DNA of 64,000 nucleotides from the NCBI RefSeq assembly GCF_024171785.1, contig NZ_JAMTCK010000001.1, positions 806,134-870,133 on the forward strand, read 5' to 3'. Positions 9,628 through 16,892 of the stretch are shown piece by piece. Position 1 is the first letter of the stretch, and each line of letters starts with the position of its first letter. A program made the translations under genes and the position numbers. The DNA comes from Goodfellowiella coeruleoviolacea (GTDB taxonomy: Bacteria; Actinomycetota; Actinomycetes; Mycobacteriales; Pseudonocardiaceae). The notes below the pieces were generated by a model. The model searched no databases and was not told the origin of the DNA. It worked only from the letters and a program-made list of their open reading frames with translations.

Positions 9628-10157
9628 GCCTGCCTCCCCTCGTCCGGCCTTCCGGCCGGCGACCGAGACCGCCGGTCCCACTGGGAACGTCGGTCATGAG
9701 TTCGCCACGATGCGGAATCACACCGGCGCGATTTACTCGGCTTCGACGGTAAGACGGCCCTGCGCACGGGTCAACGCGACGCGCGGTGAAAGAAAAATAC
9801 TCAACCTCTAGTTGAGGGTGAGGCTTGCCCGGATATCCGGCGGTCCGGTCCTCCGAACGAGCGAAATTTGATCACAGAAAGTTTGGCCGGGCTATTGCGG
9901 ACCGCGGAGCCGGCCAGCAGAACGCCCGCCGGCGACGGCTCAGACCGTGTCAGACAGTCGGACCCGCGCTACGACACCGCTCGCCCGGATTCACGGGGAG
10001 CCGAGACCGGGCGGCTCAGGAGGTCGGCTCAACACCGCACCCCGCCACGACCGCCGGCAGGCCGGCCTGCGGCAGCGACGCGCGGCAGGACCCCCGCCAG
10101 CACCGACGGCCCGACACGCAGACCTGACACCGGACGGTCAGCTCGGCCAGCGGGCGA
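9628..10157. other. intergenic region holding the MerR promoter region
   Basis: About 530 bp without a credible gene. It contains the CTCAAC/GTTGAG dyad described separately (9800-9816) next to the A-rich run GAAAGAAAAATAC (9788-9800). The remainder, 9850-10150, is GC-rich and featureless apart from the end of the DUF151 gene at 10158. Confidence 0.4.
9800..9816. promoter_or_regulatory. probable MerR-type operator
   Basis: CTCAAC and GTTGAG form a perfect 6+5+6 inverted repeat (spacer CTCTA), flanked by AT-rich sequence and placed 170-190 bp upstream of the MerR start. The form fits operators of MerR-family regulators. That the adjacent regulator binds it is an inference. Confidence 0.5.
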
Positions 10158-10631
10158 TCAGGTGTCGGCGCCCCGGAAGTCCTCGGGCGTGACCGAGTCG
10201 AGGAACTCGCGGAACTTCTCGACTTCCTCTTCCTGCTCGTCCGGGATCACCAGGCCCGCCTCGGCCAGCACCGACTCCTCGGCGTGGATGGGCACGCCCG
10301 TGCGGATGGCCAGCGCCACCGAGTCGCTGGGCCGGGCCGACACCCGCACATCGCCGTCGAACACCAGTTCGGCGAAGAAGGTGCCTTCCTGCAGGTCGGT
10401 GATGCGAACCTGCTCCAGCTCACGGCCGAGCGCGGAGATGACGTCCTTGAGCAGGTCATGGGTGAGCGGCCGGGTGGGCCGGACCCCCTGCTGTTCGAGA
10501 GCGATGGCGGTGGCTTCCACCGAGCCGATCCAGATCGGCAGGTAGCGCTCGCCTTCGGTCTCGCGCAGCAACAGGATGGGCTGGTTGTGGGGCAGTTCCA
10601 CCCGCACACCGACGACGCGCATCTCGCTCAT
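10158..10631 (-). CDS. bifunctional nuclease family protein (DUF151)
   Basis: A 157-residue cytosolic protein covering the whole DUF151/bifunctional nuclease fold: MRVVGVRVELPHNQPILLLRE at the start, YLPIWIGSVEATAIAL, then RPSDSVALAIRTGVPI, and an acidic tail (PDEQEEEVEKFREFLD). Family members have been described as DNase/RNase enzymes or wound-responsive proteins; the physiological role in actinobacteria is unsettled. ATG 10631 has GGGAGG 9 bases upstream; the Met three codons later is an alternative. It lies between two MerR-family genes exactly as Rv1829 does in mycobacteria, which supports orthology. Confidence 0.92.
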   Translation of the reverse strand: MSEMRVVGVRVELPHNQPILLLRETEGERYLPIWIGSVEATAIALEQQGVRPTRPLTHDLLKDVISALGRELEQVRITDLQEGTFFAELVFDGDVRVSARPSDSVALAIRTGVPIHAEESVLAEAGLVIPDEQEEEVEKFREFLDSVTPEDFRGADT

Positions 10632-10858
10632 CGGGTATCGCCTCCCTCAGCGCGCTGAACCGTGGCGTCCCCGCTGGTTCGAGGATCCCCCACCGACAAC
10701 TCTGACGCTACCCGCCAACCGGGCCGGATGCTCCACATTGCCTGCCGTCCTGTGGTCGTCGCCACCATCACATCGCTTATCACGTGGCGCTCCATCACGC
10801 GGCCCGCATGGCGGTTGTCCGAACGACAGCGGACGGACATGTTCGACCTTATACCGGC

Positions 10859-11587
10859 TCACCCGCCGGTAACACCCCGCAGCCCGGCCTTGACCAGCAA
10901 CGTGTGCAGGGTGACCGACAGCGCGGCCAGCTCCCGCACCACCTCGTCGGCCCGCCCCCTGGCCTCCGGGTCACGCTGCCGGTACAACGGCAGCACGATC
11001 TGTTCCAACAGGCCCACCTCGCGGTCGGCCGAGGCGCGGAAAGCGCGCAGGTGCCGGGGTTCGATGCCGAAATCGGTCATCGCCCGGACGATCCTGGCCA
11101 CCATCACGGCATCCGGGTCGTAGAACCCAGCAGCCCCGGATCGGATCAACCCGTACTGCTCCAGCTCGGCGAGCATCGTCTTGTCGATGCCGCTCTCGGC
11201 GAGCAGTTCCTCGCGGGTCATCCGCACTTCGGCTCCCGTGGCGAAGTGCTCGGGGCCGGGCAACCCGTCCACTGACACCAACCCCCTTGGCAGCCGAGGA
11301 GACGGCGTCGCGGGGGGCACCCCGCGATCCGCGGCATCGAGCTGCTCCTTGATCACCTTGAGCGGGAGGTAGTGGTCCCGTTGCGCGGCGAGCACGAAAC
11401 GGAGCCGCTCGACATCAGCGGCCGAGAACTGCCGGTAACCAGATGTGGTTCGGGCCGGGCGGACCAGTCCCTCCGATTCCAGGAACCGGATCTTGGAGAT
11501 GGTCACGTCGGGAAACTCGGGACGAAGCTGTGCCAGGACCGCCCCGATGCTCAACCCGCCGTGCGCAGGCCGCCCGGCCGCCGTCAC
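10859..11587 (-). CDS. ftsR: MerR-family transcriptional regulator FtsR
   Basis: A 242-residue protein. Its N-terminal MerR helix-turn-helix (LSIGAVLAQLRPEFPDVTIS, then KIRFLESEGLVRPARTTSGY) is followed by RQFSAADVERLRFVLAAQRD and a longer effector half. This is the pattern of the FtsR/Rv1828 group, which lies beside garA in most actinobacteria and is reported to control ftsZ in corynebacteria. Its GTG start overlaps the garA stop by 4 bp (GTGA), so the two are translationally coupled. The target genes are not in this window. Confidence 0.9.
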   Translation of the reverse strand: MTAAGRPAHGGLSIGAVLAQLRPEFPDVTISKIRFLESEGLVRPARTTSGYRQFSAADVERLRFVLAAQRDHYLPLKVIKEQLDAADRGVPPATPSPRLPRGLVSVDGLPGPEHFATGAEVRMTREELLAESGIDKTMLAELEQYGLIRSGAAGFYDPDAVMVARIVRAMTDFGIEPRHLRAFRASADREVGLLEQIVLPLYRQRDPEARGRADEVVRELAALSVTLHTLLVKAGLRGVTGG

Positions 11588-12048
11588 TGCGCCCCCTGAC
11601 CCCCGGAACCCGGGCCGGTCAGGAACACCAGACGGAACTTGCCGATCTGCACCTCGTCGCCGTTGGCCAGCACGGCCTGGTCCACCGGCTCGCGGTTGAC
11701 GTAGGTGCCGTTCAGGCTGCCCACGTCGATCACGACGAACTCCCCGCCCTCGCGGCGGAACTCCGCGTGCCGACGCGACACTGTCACGTCGTCGAGGAAG
11801 ATGTCGCTGTCCGGGTGGCGGCCCGCGCTGGTGGTGTCGCGGTCCAGCAGGAACCGCGAACCGGCGTTGGGACCGCGCTTGACCACGAGCAGCGCCGATC
11901 CCGCCGGCAGGGCGTCCACGCCAGCGATCGTCGGTTCCTGCACGGGAGCCTCGGCGCCGTCCACCTCGGAGAGGAAGTCGGCCCGAAAGACAGAAGTCCG
12001 CTCAGGGGACTGCTCCGGCGGAACGCCTGGACCATCGTTCGTGCTCAC
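11584..12048 (-). CDS. garA: FHA-domain protein GarA (glycogen accumulation regulator)
   Basis: A 154-residue protein when started at GTG 12048, which has AGGAGAG a few bases upstream; GTG 12165 (overlapping the gcvH stop) would add 39 unusual residues. The N-terminal tail carries the kinase-target region before a canonical FHA domain (GRHPDSDIFLDDVTVSRRHAEF, SLNGTYVN). In mycobacteria GarA binds 2-oxoglutarate dehydrogenase and glutamate dehydrogenase unless phosphorylated in the motif ETTS. Here the equivalent is ERTS before VFRADFLSE, so the first Thr, the PknG site, is Arg while the second is kept. Followed by ftsR (4-bp overlap) and preceded by gcvH. Confidence 0.92.
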   Translation of the reverse strand: MSTNDGPGVPPEQSPERTSVFRADFLSEVDGAEAPVQEPTIAGVDALPAGSALLVVKRGPNAGSRFLLDRDTTSAGRHPDSDIFLDDVTVSRRHAEFRREGGEFVVIDVGSLNGTYVNREPVDQAVLANGDEVQIGKFRLVFLTGPGSGGQGAQ

Positions 12049-12161
12049 CTGAGCTCTCCTCCCGCTCGTGGTTTCATCAGGACTGCCCAAACCTACCGTG
12101 CCTGACCGGTCCTGCGAGGAGCGGCTCCCCAAGCGGCCAAACAACCGTCGGAAGATCGACT

Positions 12162-12551
12162 TCACTCCTGCTCCGCCAACTCCCGGTAGGCCTGCGCGTC
12201 CAGCAACTGGTCAACGCCGGAGGGGTCGGACAACTTCAGCACCACGAGCCAGCCGGCCCCGTACGGGTCGGAGTTGACCAGGTCCGGCTGCTGGTCCAGC
12301 GCGTCGTTGCGGGCCACCACCTCCCCGTCCAACGGCGCGTAGATGTCCGAGACGCTCTTGGTGGACTCCACCTCACCGAGCGCCTGCCCTGCCTTGACCG
12401 TCTCGCCCACCTCGGGGAGCTGGACGAACACCACGTCGCCGAGCTGCCTCTGGGCGAAGTCGGTGATGCCGATGCGCACCTTGTCTGCACCGTCGTCGGT
12501 ACGCACCACCCACTCATGCTCCTGGGTGTACTTGAGCTCCTCGGGGACCAC
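12162..12551 (-). CDS. gcvH: glycine cleavage system H protein
   Basis: A 129-residue lipoyl carrier of full family length. It starts with VPEELKYTQEHEWV, and the lipoylation lysine sits in GEVESTKSVSDIYAPLDGEV. The protein shuttles the aminomethyl group from GcvP to the T-protein and electrons to lipoamide dehydrogenase. The GTG start at 12551 has AAGGAGAA about 9-16 bases upstream. It heads the gcvH-garA-ftsR unit, an order conserved in mycobacteria; linking glycine cleavage to GarA places C1/nitrogen metabolism genes together. Confidence 0.96.
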   Translation of the reverse strand: MVPEELKYTQEHEWVVRTDDGADKVRIGITDFAQRQLGDVVFVQLPEVGETVKAGQALGEVESTKSVSDIYAPLDGEVVARNDALDQQPDLVNSDPYGAGWLVVLKLSDPSGVDQLLDAQAYRELAEQE

Positions 12552-12695
12552 TGAACGAGTTCTCCTTCTTGCTGATCAACTTCCCGGTTCCGCCTCTGCC
12601 GCCCGCCGTGGGCGAGCCATCCGCACCCATGATCCCCCACCTGGGATCGCCCACCTGGACCGCTCCCACCGCAACCGGCTCCTACCGCGAGTTTC

Positions 12696-13337
12696 CTACC
12701 GCGCCCGGCCGCGCCCCGCCACCGCCGGCCGGTTCCCGCCGGCACGTCGCAGCGCGGCCACCAGCTGGGCCACGTAGAGCACACCGGACCAGACGTAGAG
12801 GGCGCCGCCCCAGACCGTGAACGCGTACGCGATCGGCCGCGCCACCTGCGCCACCACTCCGTCGCCCTCGCCGAGCAGCAGCAGGGGCAGGGCGTAGAGC
12901 AGGCAGAAGGTCGCGGCCTTGCCGATGTAGTGGACCTCGAACGGCCCGTACCCGGCGCGCCGCAGGATCGGCAGGCAGGCGCCGACGGCGAGTTCGCGTC
13001 CGATCAGGATGGCCGCCGCCCACCACGGGAGGATGTCCCTGACCACGAACGCGACCAGGGTGGCCATGATGTAGAGCCGGTCGGCGGCCGGGTCGAGCAG
13101 CATGCCGAAGCGGCTGGTCTGGTTGAGCCACCGGGCCAGCTTGCCGTCCAGCCAGTCGGTGACCGCGCTCAGCGCGAGCACCACCAGCGCCCACGCGTCG
13201 GCGTGCGGCCCGAGCAGCAGCCAGAGGAACAACGGCACTCCGGCCAACCGCAACACACTCAGGGCGTTGGGTATGGTGAGCACCCGGTCCCTCGGGTCCT
13301 GATCACCCCGCGCCCGCGCGCTGCCTGCCTGCGCCAC
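12696..13337 (-). CDS. CDP-alcohol phosphatidyltransferase (PgsA-like)
   Basis: A 213-residue membrane protein with about 5 hydrophobic segments. The family motif D-G-x2-A-R-x8-G-x3-D-x3-D is present as DWLDGKLARWLNQTSRFG followed by MLLDPAADR. It transfers a phosphatidyl group from CDP-diacylglycerol to an alcohol such as glycerol 3-phosphate; it may be a phosphatidylglycerophosphate or cardiolipin synthase, and the acceptor cannot be decided. GTG 13337 is chosen because GAGGAG lies 5 bases upstream; the frame stays open to 13427. It corresponds in place to Rv1822 (PgsA2) of mycobacteria. Confidence 0.88.
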   Translation of the reverse strand: MAQAGSARARGDQDPRDRVLTIPNALSVLRLAGVPLFLWLLLGPHADAWALVVLALSAVTDWLDGKLARWLNQTSRFGMLLDPAADRLYIMATLVAFVVRDILPWWAAAILIGRELAVGACLPILRRAGYGPFEVHYIGKAATFCLLYALPLLLLGEGDGVVAQVARPIAYAFTVWGGALYVWSGVLYVAQLVAALRRAGGNRPAVAGRGRAR

Positions 13338-13773
13338 GTCCACTCCTCGCCGAGCACCTGATCGCGGGGACGGACGTCGGCGGCTGCCGAGACCGCGCTG
13401 TTCCTCCGCGAGCCCCAAGCGTGCCACACCCGATCGGGGTGGCTGCCAGGTGCTCCCGCGTTCGGCTACCCAGTGTCACCCGGAGCCGGGGCCGCCCGGG
13501 GCGGTGCGCTGGACGCGCACCGGCGTCGGGCGCGTGCGCCGACCGCTCCGGCCGGCCGATGGTCGGCCGGGCGCGCGGTGGGCACGCGGGGTGGGCAGCG
13601 GGTGGTGGGGTGGGTCCGACCGCCCCGGCCGGCGACGGTTCAGCCGGGGCGCGAGCCGGTCCGGCGCGACGGCCACGGCCGGGCGCGACCGGCCGGGTCC
13701 AGGTGTGCCGGGTGAACCGGGTGGACTGGGGCGCGCCGCCGTGGCGCTGTCGGCCGGAGGCGCCCCGGGGTGG
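13338..13773. other. GC-rich spacer, no gene seen
   Basis: About 430 bp between the phosphatidyltransferase start and the stop of a small leftward gene. It is extremely GC-rich (13480-13700 has almost no A or T). Open frames run through it on several frames, as chance predicts at this composition, but none has a ribosome site or a recognisable product. Confidence 0.4.
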
Positions 13774-14031
13774 TCATCGCGTGGTGCTCCAGCCGCGCCG
13801 CTGCAGGTCGGCCCCGGACAGCGACTGCGGTCTGCCCCGGTCGTCCACGCCCACCCAGCGGGCCCGGCCGAGGAAGCCTTCGAGCACGTAGGCGTGACCT
13901 CGGCTCCAGACCACACTGCACGGGGCGGTGGGCAGCGCGGCGGGCCGGCAGGTCACCGTGGCCACGCCAGCACCGGAGCGACGGTTCAGGTCGGAATCGG
14001 ACTCGATCTCGGTGTCGGTGTCGGTGCTCAT
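13774..14031 (-). CDS. small conserved-looking hypothetical protein
   Basis: An 85-residue protein with an acidic Ser/Asp/Thr start (MSTDTDTEIESDSD) and a more ordered C-terminal half (CSVVWSRGHAYVLEGFLGRA, then RWVGVDDRGRPQSLSG). ATG 14031 is preceded by GGAGG at about 10 bases, which is the main support for translation. The DNA of the first codons is a run of GTCGGT-type repeats that could slip. I do not recognise the family; no signal peptide or membrane segment is visible. Confidence 0.55.
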   Translation of the reverse strand: MSTDTDTEIESDSDLNRRSGAGVATVTCRPAALPTAPCSVVWSRGHAYVLEGFLGRARWVGVDDRGRPQSLSGADLQRRGWSTTR

Positions 14032-14509
14032 GGTTGGCTGCTACCTCCGTTGTCCGCTAGGTGCGTCGTGTTGCGATCCCCGGGCGTTACCCGCATCACG
14101 GATTGTCGGCAGCCGATCGCGCCATGACGATCTTTGTCCGGGATCGACGCGCTCACCGGGTGGGTCGGGGCGCCGAACCGCACCCGACCCGCGGAGTGCG
14201 GTCAGCCACGCCACAGCGCCGGCTACCGTTCACCGCACCGCACCGGCCGCACGTCGTGACGGCCGGCACAGTCCGGCCGAAGAGTCGAACCGGGCAACGG
14301 ATTCAGCCCGGCCGAACGCCGCTTTTCCCTGTGCCAGGCCATGTTCCGGGGAGGTGTCGGGTGTGTGTCGGCCCTGTTGCGCGCTCGGCGCCGGCCGCCG
14401 CCCCGGCGGTGGGTGTCCCCATGCTCGTGCCCGGCACTGCCCGTCGCAACGGGTTTTCCCGGGTTTTCGCGTGGAGTTCCCGATCCCGTGGCCAGGAAAC
14501 CCACTCGAT
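14032..14509. other. intergenic region beside the decayed siderophore genes
   Basis: About 480 bp with no supported gene. It contains AT-leaning stretches near 14125-14150 and 14440-14475 and ends at the stop codon of the FepB-like remnant. No iron box resembling the one at 20967 was found here. Confidence 0.4.
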
Positions 14510-14905
14510 TCAGGAAGCCGTCATGGCCGCGCGCACGTCGTCGAGCACCTCGGTGGCGGCCAGCAGCCCACCCCGGCTGGTCCACACTGAACCGTCAACT
14601 GTGATGAAGTGGTTGGCGCGCACGGCTTTCAGCGCGGCGTACGCCGGCTGGCCGGCCGCCTCCCGCACGGCCCGCGCGTCCGCGCCGTCCCAACCGGTCC
14701 CGCTGGATGATGCCCGGCCCCTTGGCGTTCCAGCGCACGATGCTCACCTCGTCGCCGAGACCAGTCCGGTGACCACGGTCGCCGGCTGCACCTGGCGCAA
14801 CTGGCCGAGCACCTGCTCGTCGGTGACGCTGCTGACCAGGATCAGGTCCGGGGCCGCTGCGACCACCTCGTCCCCGCAGGCACCCGAGGCGATCACGGTG
14901 ACCGG
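14510..14905 (-). pseudogene. remnant of an iron-siderophore ABC transporter substrate-binding protein (FepB-like)
   Basis: Three pieces of one binding protein are found on the minus strand, not in a single frame. These are VIASGACGDEVVAAAPDLIL with SSVTDEQVLGQLRQVQPATV (about 14895-14765, ending at an in-frame stop at 14744), then GDEVSIVRWNAKGPGIIQ (about 14765-14712, another frame), then GWDGADARAVREAAGQPAYA and the C-terminus VWTSRGGLLAATEVLDDVRA (about 14690-14510, a further frame). The last piece is the typical end of FepB/FecB-type lipoproteins. The signal peptide and about half of the protein are missing. The remnant abuts a transporter ATPase fragment on the opposite strand, so the locus has been deleted and rearranged. 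Confidence 0.8.
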
Positions 14906-15134
14906 GCTGGTGGCCCTGGTGCTGGCGCAGCAGGCTCCGGTGATGGTGCTGCACGACCTGGTGTCGGCGGCCAGGTACGCCGACACCCTGGTGGCCGTGC
15001 GCGACGGCGTGGTCGTGGCCGGCGGGCCGCCCCGGGACGTCGTGGACCCGGCCCTGGTGCGGCGGCTCTACGAGGTGGCCGGCGGGTCCGCGACCAGGCG
15101 TGCCCCGGTGAAGTCGGCGGGTGGGGCCGGATGA
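14906..15134 (+). pseudogene. 3' fragment of a siderophore ABC transporter ATPase (FepC-like)
   Basis: Only the last ~75 residues of an ABC ATPase remain: PVMVLHDLVSAARYADTLVA, then VRDGVVVAGGPPRDVVDPAL and VRRLYEV. The VLHDL histidine-switch region and the following DGxVVAxGPPxxV are diagnostic of FecE/FepC-type iron-siderophore ATPases. Walker A, signature and Walker B are absent, so it cannot work. Its stop overlaps the ATG of the Fes-like remnant (ATGA at 15131-15134), preserving what was once a coupled gene pair. Confidence 0.8.
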
Positions 15135-15749
15135 GCCGAGGAGGGCGGGCCACGCCACCGCGCGTGCCCAGGCCGACCGCGCCCGAGGTGGTGGACAGCC
15201 CGACCATCGTTGCGGCTGGAGCGGGCGGTGGCCGAGCAGGGCCCGGCCGCGCTGACGCGGTTCTGGGCGCGGGTGGCCGAGCGGGGCACGCCCCTGGTGG
15301 AGCCGGACGAGCGGGCCCCGGGCAGCCGGGTGGTCACGTTCCTGTCGCGCCGACCGGTCCACCCCGAGCGAGGTGCTGCTGCTGGTCAACTGCGTGACCG
15401 ACCGCAGCGTGCTGGCGGAGAGCCTGATGCGGCACCTGCCCGGCACCGGTTCGGCAACGTGCTGTCGCTGTCCGGCTCCTACTGGTGGCCCAGCGGCTCG
15501 CCGTTCGACCGGGAGGCCGGCTGGCTGACCCGGCGGTTCGCCCGCACGCCGCGCCCGCCGGTGCGCTTCCACCTGGCGGTGGGCCTGCAGGAGTGGATCC
15601 TGCTGCCGGTGCACCGGCACCTGCGGGACGTGCTGGCGGCCAGGGAGTACCCGCAGACCTACACCGAGTACAACGGCGGCCACGACAACGTGTGCTGGCG
15701 CGGCCTGCTCGCCGACGGCCTGGTGGACCTCACCAGGTCCTGGACCTGA
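15131..15749 (+). pseudogene. enterochelin esterase (Fes)-like pseudogene with frameshifts and an internal deletion
   Basis: Family-like N-terminal text is spread over frames: EVVDSPTI (15185-15208), then LERAVAEQGPAALTRFWARV with AERGTPLVEPD (15210-15308), then SEVLLLVNCVTDRSVLAESL with MRHLPGT (about 15368-15440). The sequence then jumps to RFGNVLSLSGSYWWPSG and runs to the C-terminal HDNVCWRGLLADGLV. The central part with most of the alpha/beta-hydrolase domain is missing, although the nucleophile-type SLSGSYWW and the late histidine (GGHDN) survive. The ancestor hydrolysed ferric catecholate siderophores to release iron in the cytosol. Confidence 0.82.
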
Positions 15750-15853
15750 CCTATCCCCGCCACGGGCCCTGATCACCCACATGGCCCTGCCTGAGATGTC
15801 AACTCGCAGGGTTTGCAAAGTCGACTCGCGGGTGGGGTGGGTGCGGTCCGCGG

Positions 15854-16111
15854 TCAGTCCTGCCGCGCCGCCCGCTGGCGGCTGGACAGCAGCTCCCACC
15901 AGCGGTCCAGGCTGGGCGCCTCGGCCAGTTCCACGAAGGCCACCTCGACGCCGGCGTCCCGCCACCGCTCGATCAGGCTCATGATGCGCACCGAGTCCAC
16001 ACCGGACTGGATCAGGTCGTCGGTGTCCCCGATCTCGTCGGCGGGCACGTACAGCACGTCGGCGATGCTCTGGCGGACGGACTCGCGGGTCAGGGGCGCG
16101 GCGTCGGGCAT
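15854..16111 (-). CDS. stand-alone aryl carrier protein (phosphopantetheine-binding)
   Basis: An 85-residue acyl/aryl carrier domain. The phosphopantetheine serine lies in DLIQSGVDSVRIMSLIERW, and the later helix has FVELAEAPSLDRWWELL. This matches the C-terminal ArCP part of EntB/DhbB, here encoded as a separate last gene of the operon. It would be loaded with 2,3-dihydroxybenzoate by the EntE-type ligase encoded two genes upstream. ATG 16111 has GGAGG about 12 bases upstream. No condensation or other NRPS domains follow within the window, so the acceptor must be encoded elsewhere. Confidence 0.88.
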   Translation of the reverse strand: MPDAAPLTRESVRQSIADVLYVPADEIGDTDDLIQSGVDSVRIMSLIERWRDAGVEVAFVELAEAPSLDRWWELLSSRQRAARQD

Positions 16112-16167
16112 GGCGGTTCCTGTCCTCCGTGGTCGGTGGGGAGTTCGGGCGGGGTGGCCGGCGGGGG

Positions 16168-16830
16168 TCAGTGCCCTGGCGTGCCGACCGGGGCGGCCGG
16201 GGCGAGCGCGGCGGTGGCGGCCCGGGTGGACAGCGTCACCCCGCAGCGCTGTGCCACGTAGTCCAGGGCCATCCGGTGGTGCTGGGCGGAGAAGTCGGCG
16301 ACCGCGTCGGCCACCAGGAACACCTGGATGTCGCGCATGAACGCCTCGGCCGCGGTCATCAGGCAGCCGATGTGGCCGTAGATCCCGGTGATCACCAGCT
16401 GGTCGCGGCCCTGGTCGCGCAGCAGGTCGGCCAGGTCGGTGCGCTGGAACGCGCTGTAGCGCCACTTGGTCAGCAGCACGTCGGTCGCGCCGGGGGCGAG
16501 GTCGTCGACGATGCGCTGCTCGTCGGCGCCACCCACGCCGTCGCCCCAGAAGTCCTGCTGCAGACCGCGCTGCTGCCGGCTCTGCGCGCCGGGCTGCGCC
16601 GAGTAGACCACGGGGACGCCCCGCGCCGCGCAGCGCTCCCGCAACGCGCGGATGTTCTCGACCAGTTCCAGCACGGGCGACCGGCCGGCCGGGAACGCGC
16701 GCAGGAAGTAGCGCTGCATGTCGTGGATCAGCAGCACCGCGCGGTCCGGGTCGGGCCGCCAGTCCACCCGGTTGGCGGGCAGCTCGGACTCCACCGGCAT
16801 CCGGTACGGCTGGATCGACGGAATCGCCAT
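16168..16830 (-). CDS. isochorismatase (EntB/DhbB-type, without carrier domain)
   Basis: A 220-residue isochorismate lyase that converts isochorismate to 2,3-dihydro-2,3-dihydroxybenzoate plus pyruvate. The start [12 protein letters not shown] matches the EntB/DhbB family, the catalytic Asp sits in [12 protein letters not shown], Lys in [11 protein letters not shown] and the nucleophile-position Cys in [17 protein letters not shown]. The protein stops after the isochorismatase domain (APVGTPGH), where family members usually continue into a carrier domain; that domain is the next gene. ATG 16830 has GAGGAGAG a few bases upstream. Third enzyme of the 2,3-dihydroxybenzoate branch. Confidence 0.94.
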   Translation of the reverse strand: MAIPSIQPYRMPVESELPANRVDWRPDPDRAVLLIHDMQRYFLRAFPAGRSPVLELVENIRALRERCAARGVPVVYSAQPGAQSRQQRGLQQDFWGDGVGGADEQRIVDDLAPGATDVLLTKWRYSAFQRTDLADLLRDQGRDQLVITGIYGHIGCLMTAAEAFMRDIQVFLVADAVADFSAQHHRMALDYVAQRCGVTLSTRAATAALAPAAPVGTPGH

Positions 16831-16892
16831 GGCTCTCTCTCCTCGGTTCGGGAAGTGGGGTGGCGGCGGCACCGGCCGGGCCGCGCCGCCGG

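Noticed and set aside
14595-15965. 456-codon minus-strand open frame
   Set aside because: It threads through the decayed siderophore genes and past the carrier-protein stop in a non-homologous frame; only short pieces of it (GDEVSIVRWNAKGPGIIQ) are family-like and belong to the FepB remnant.
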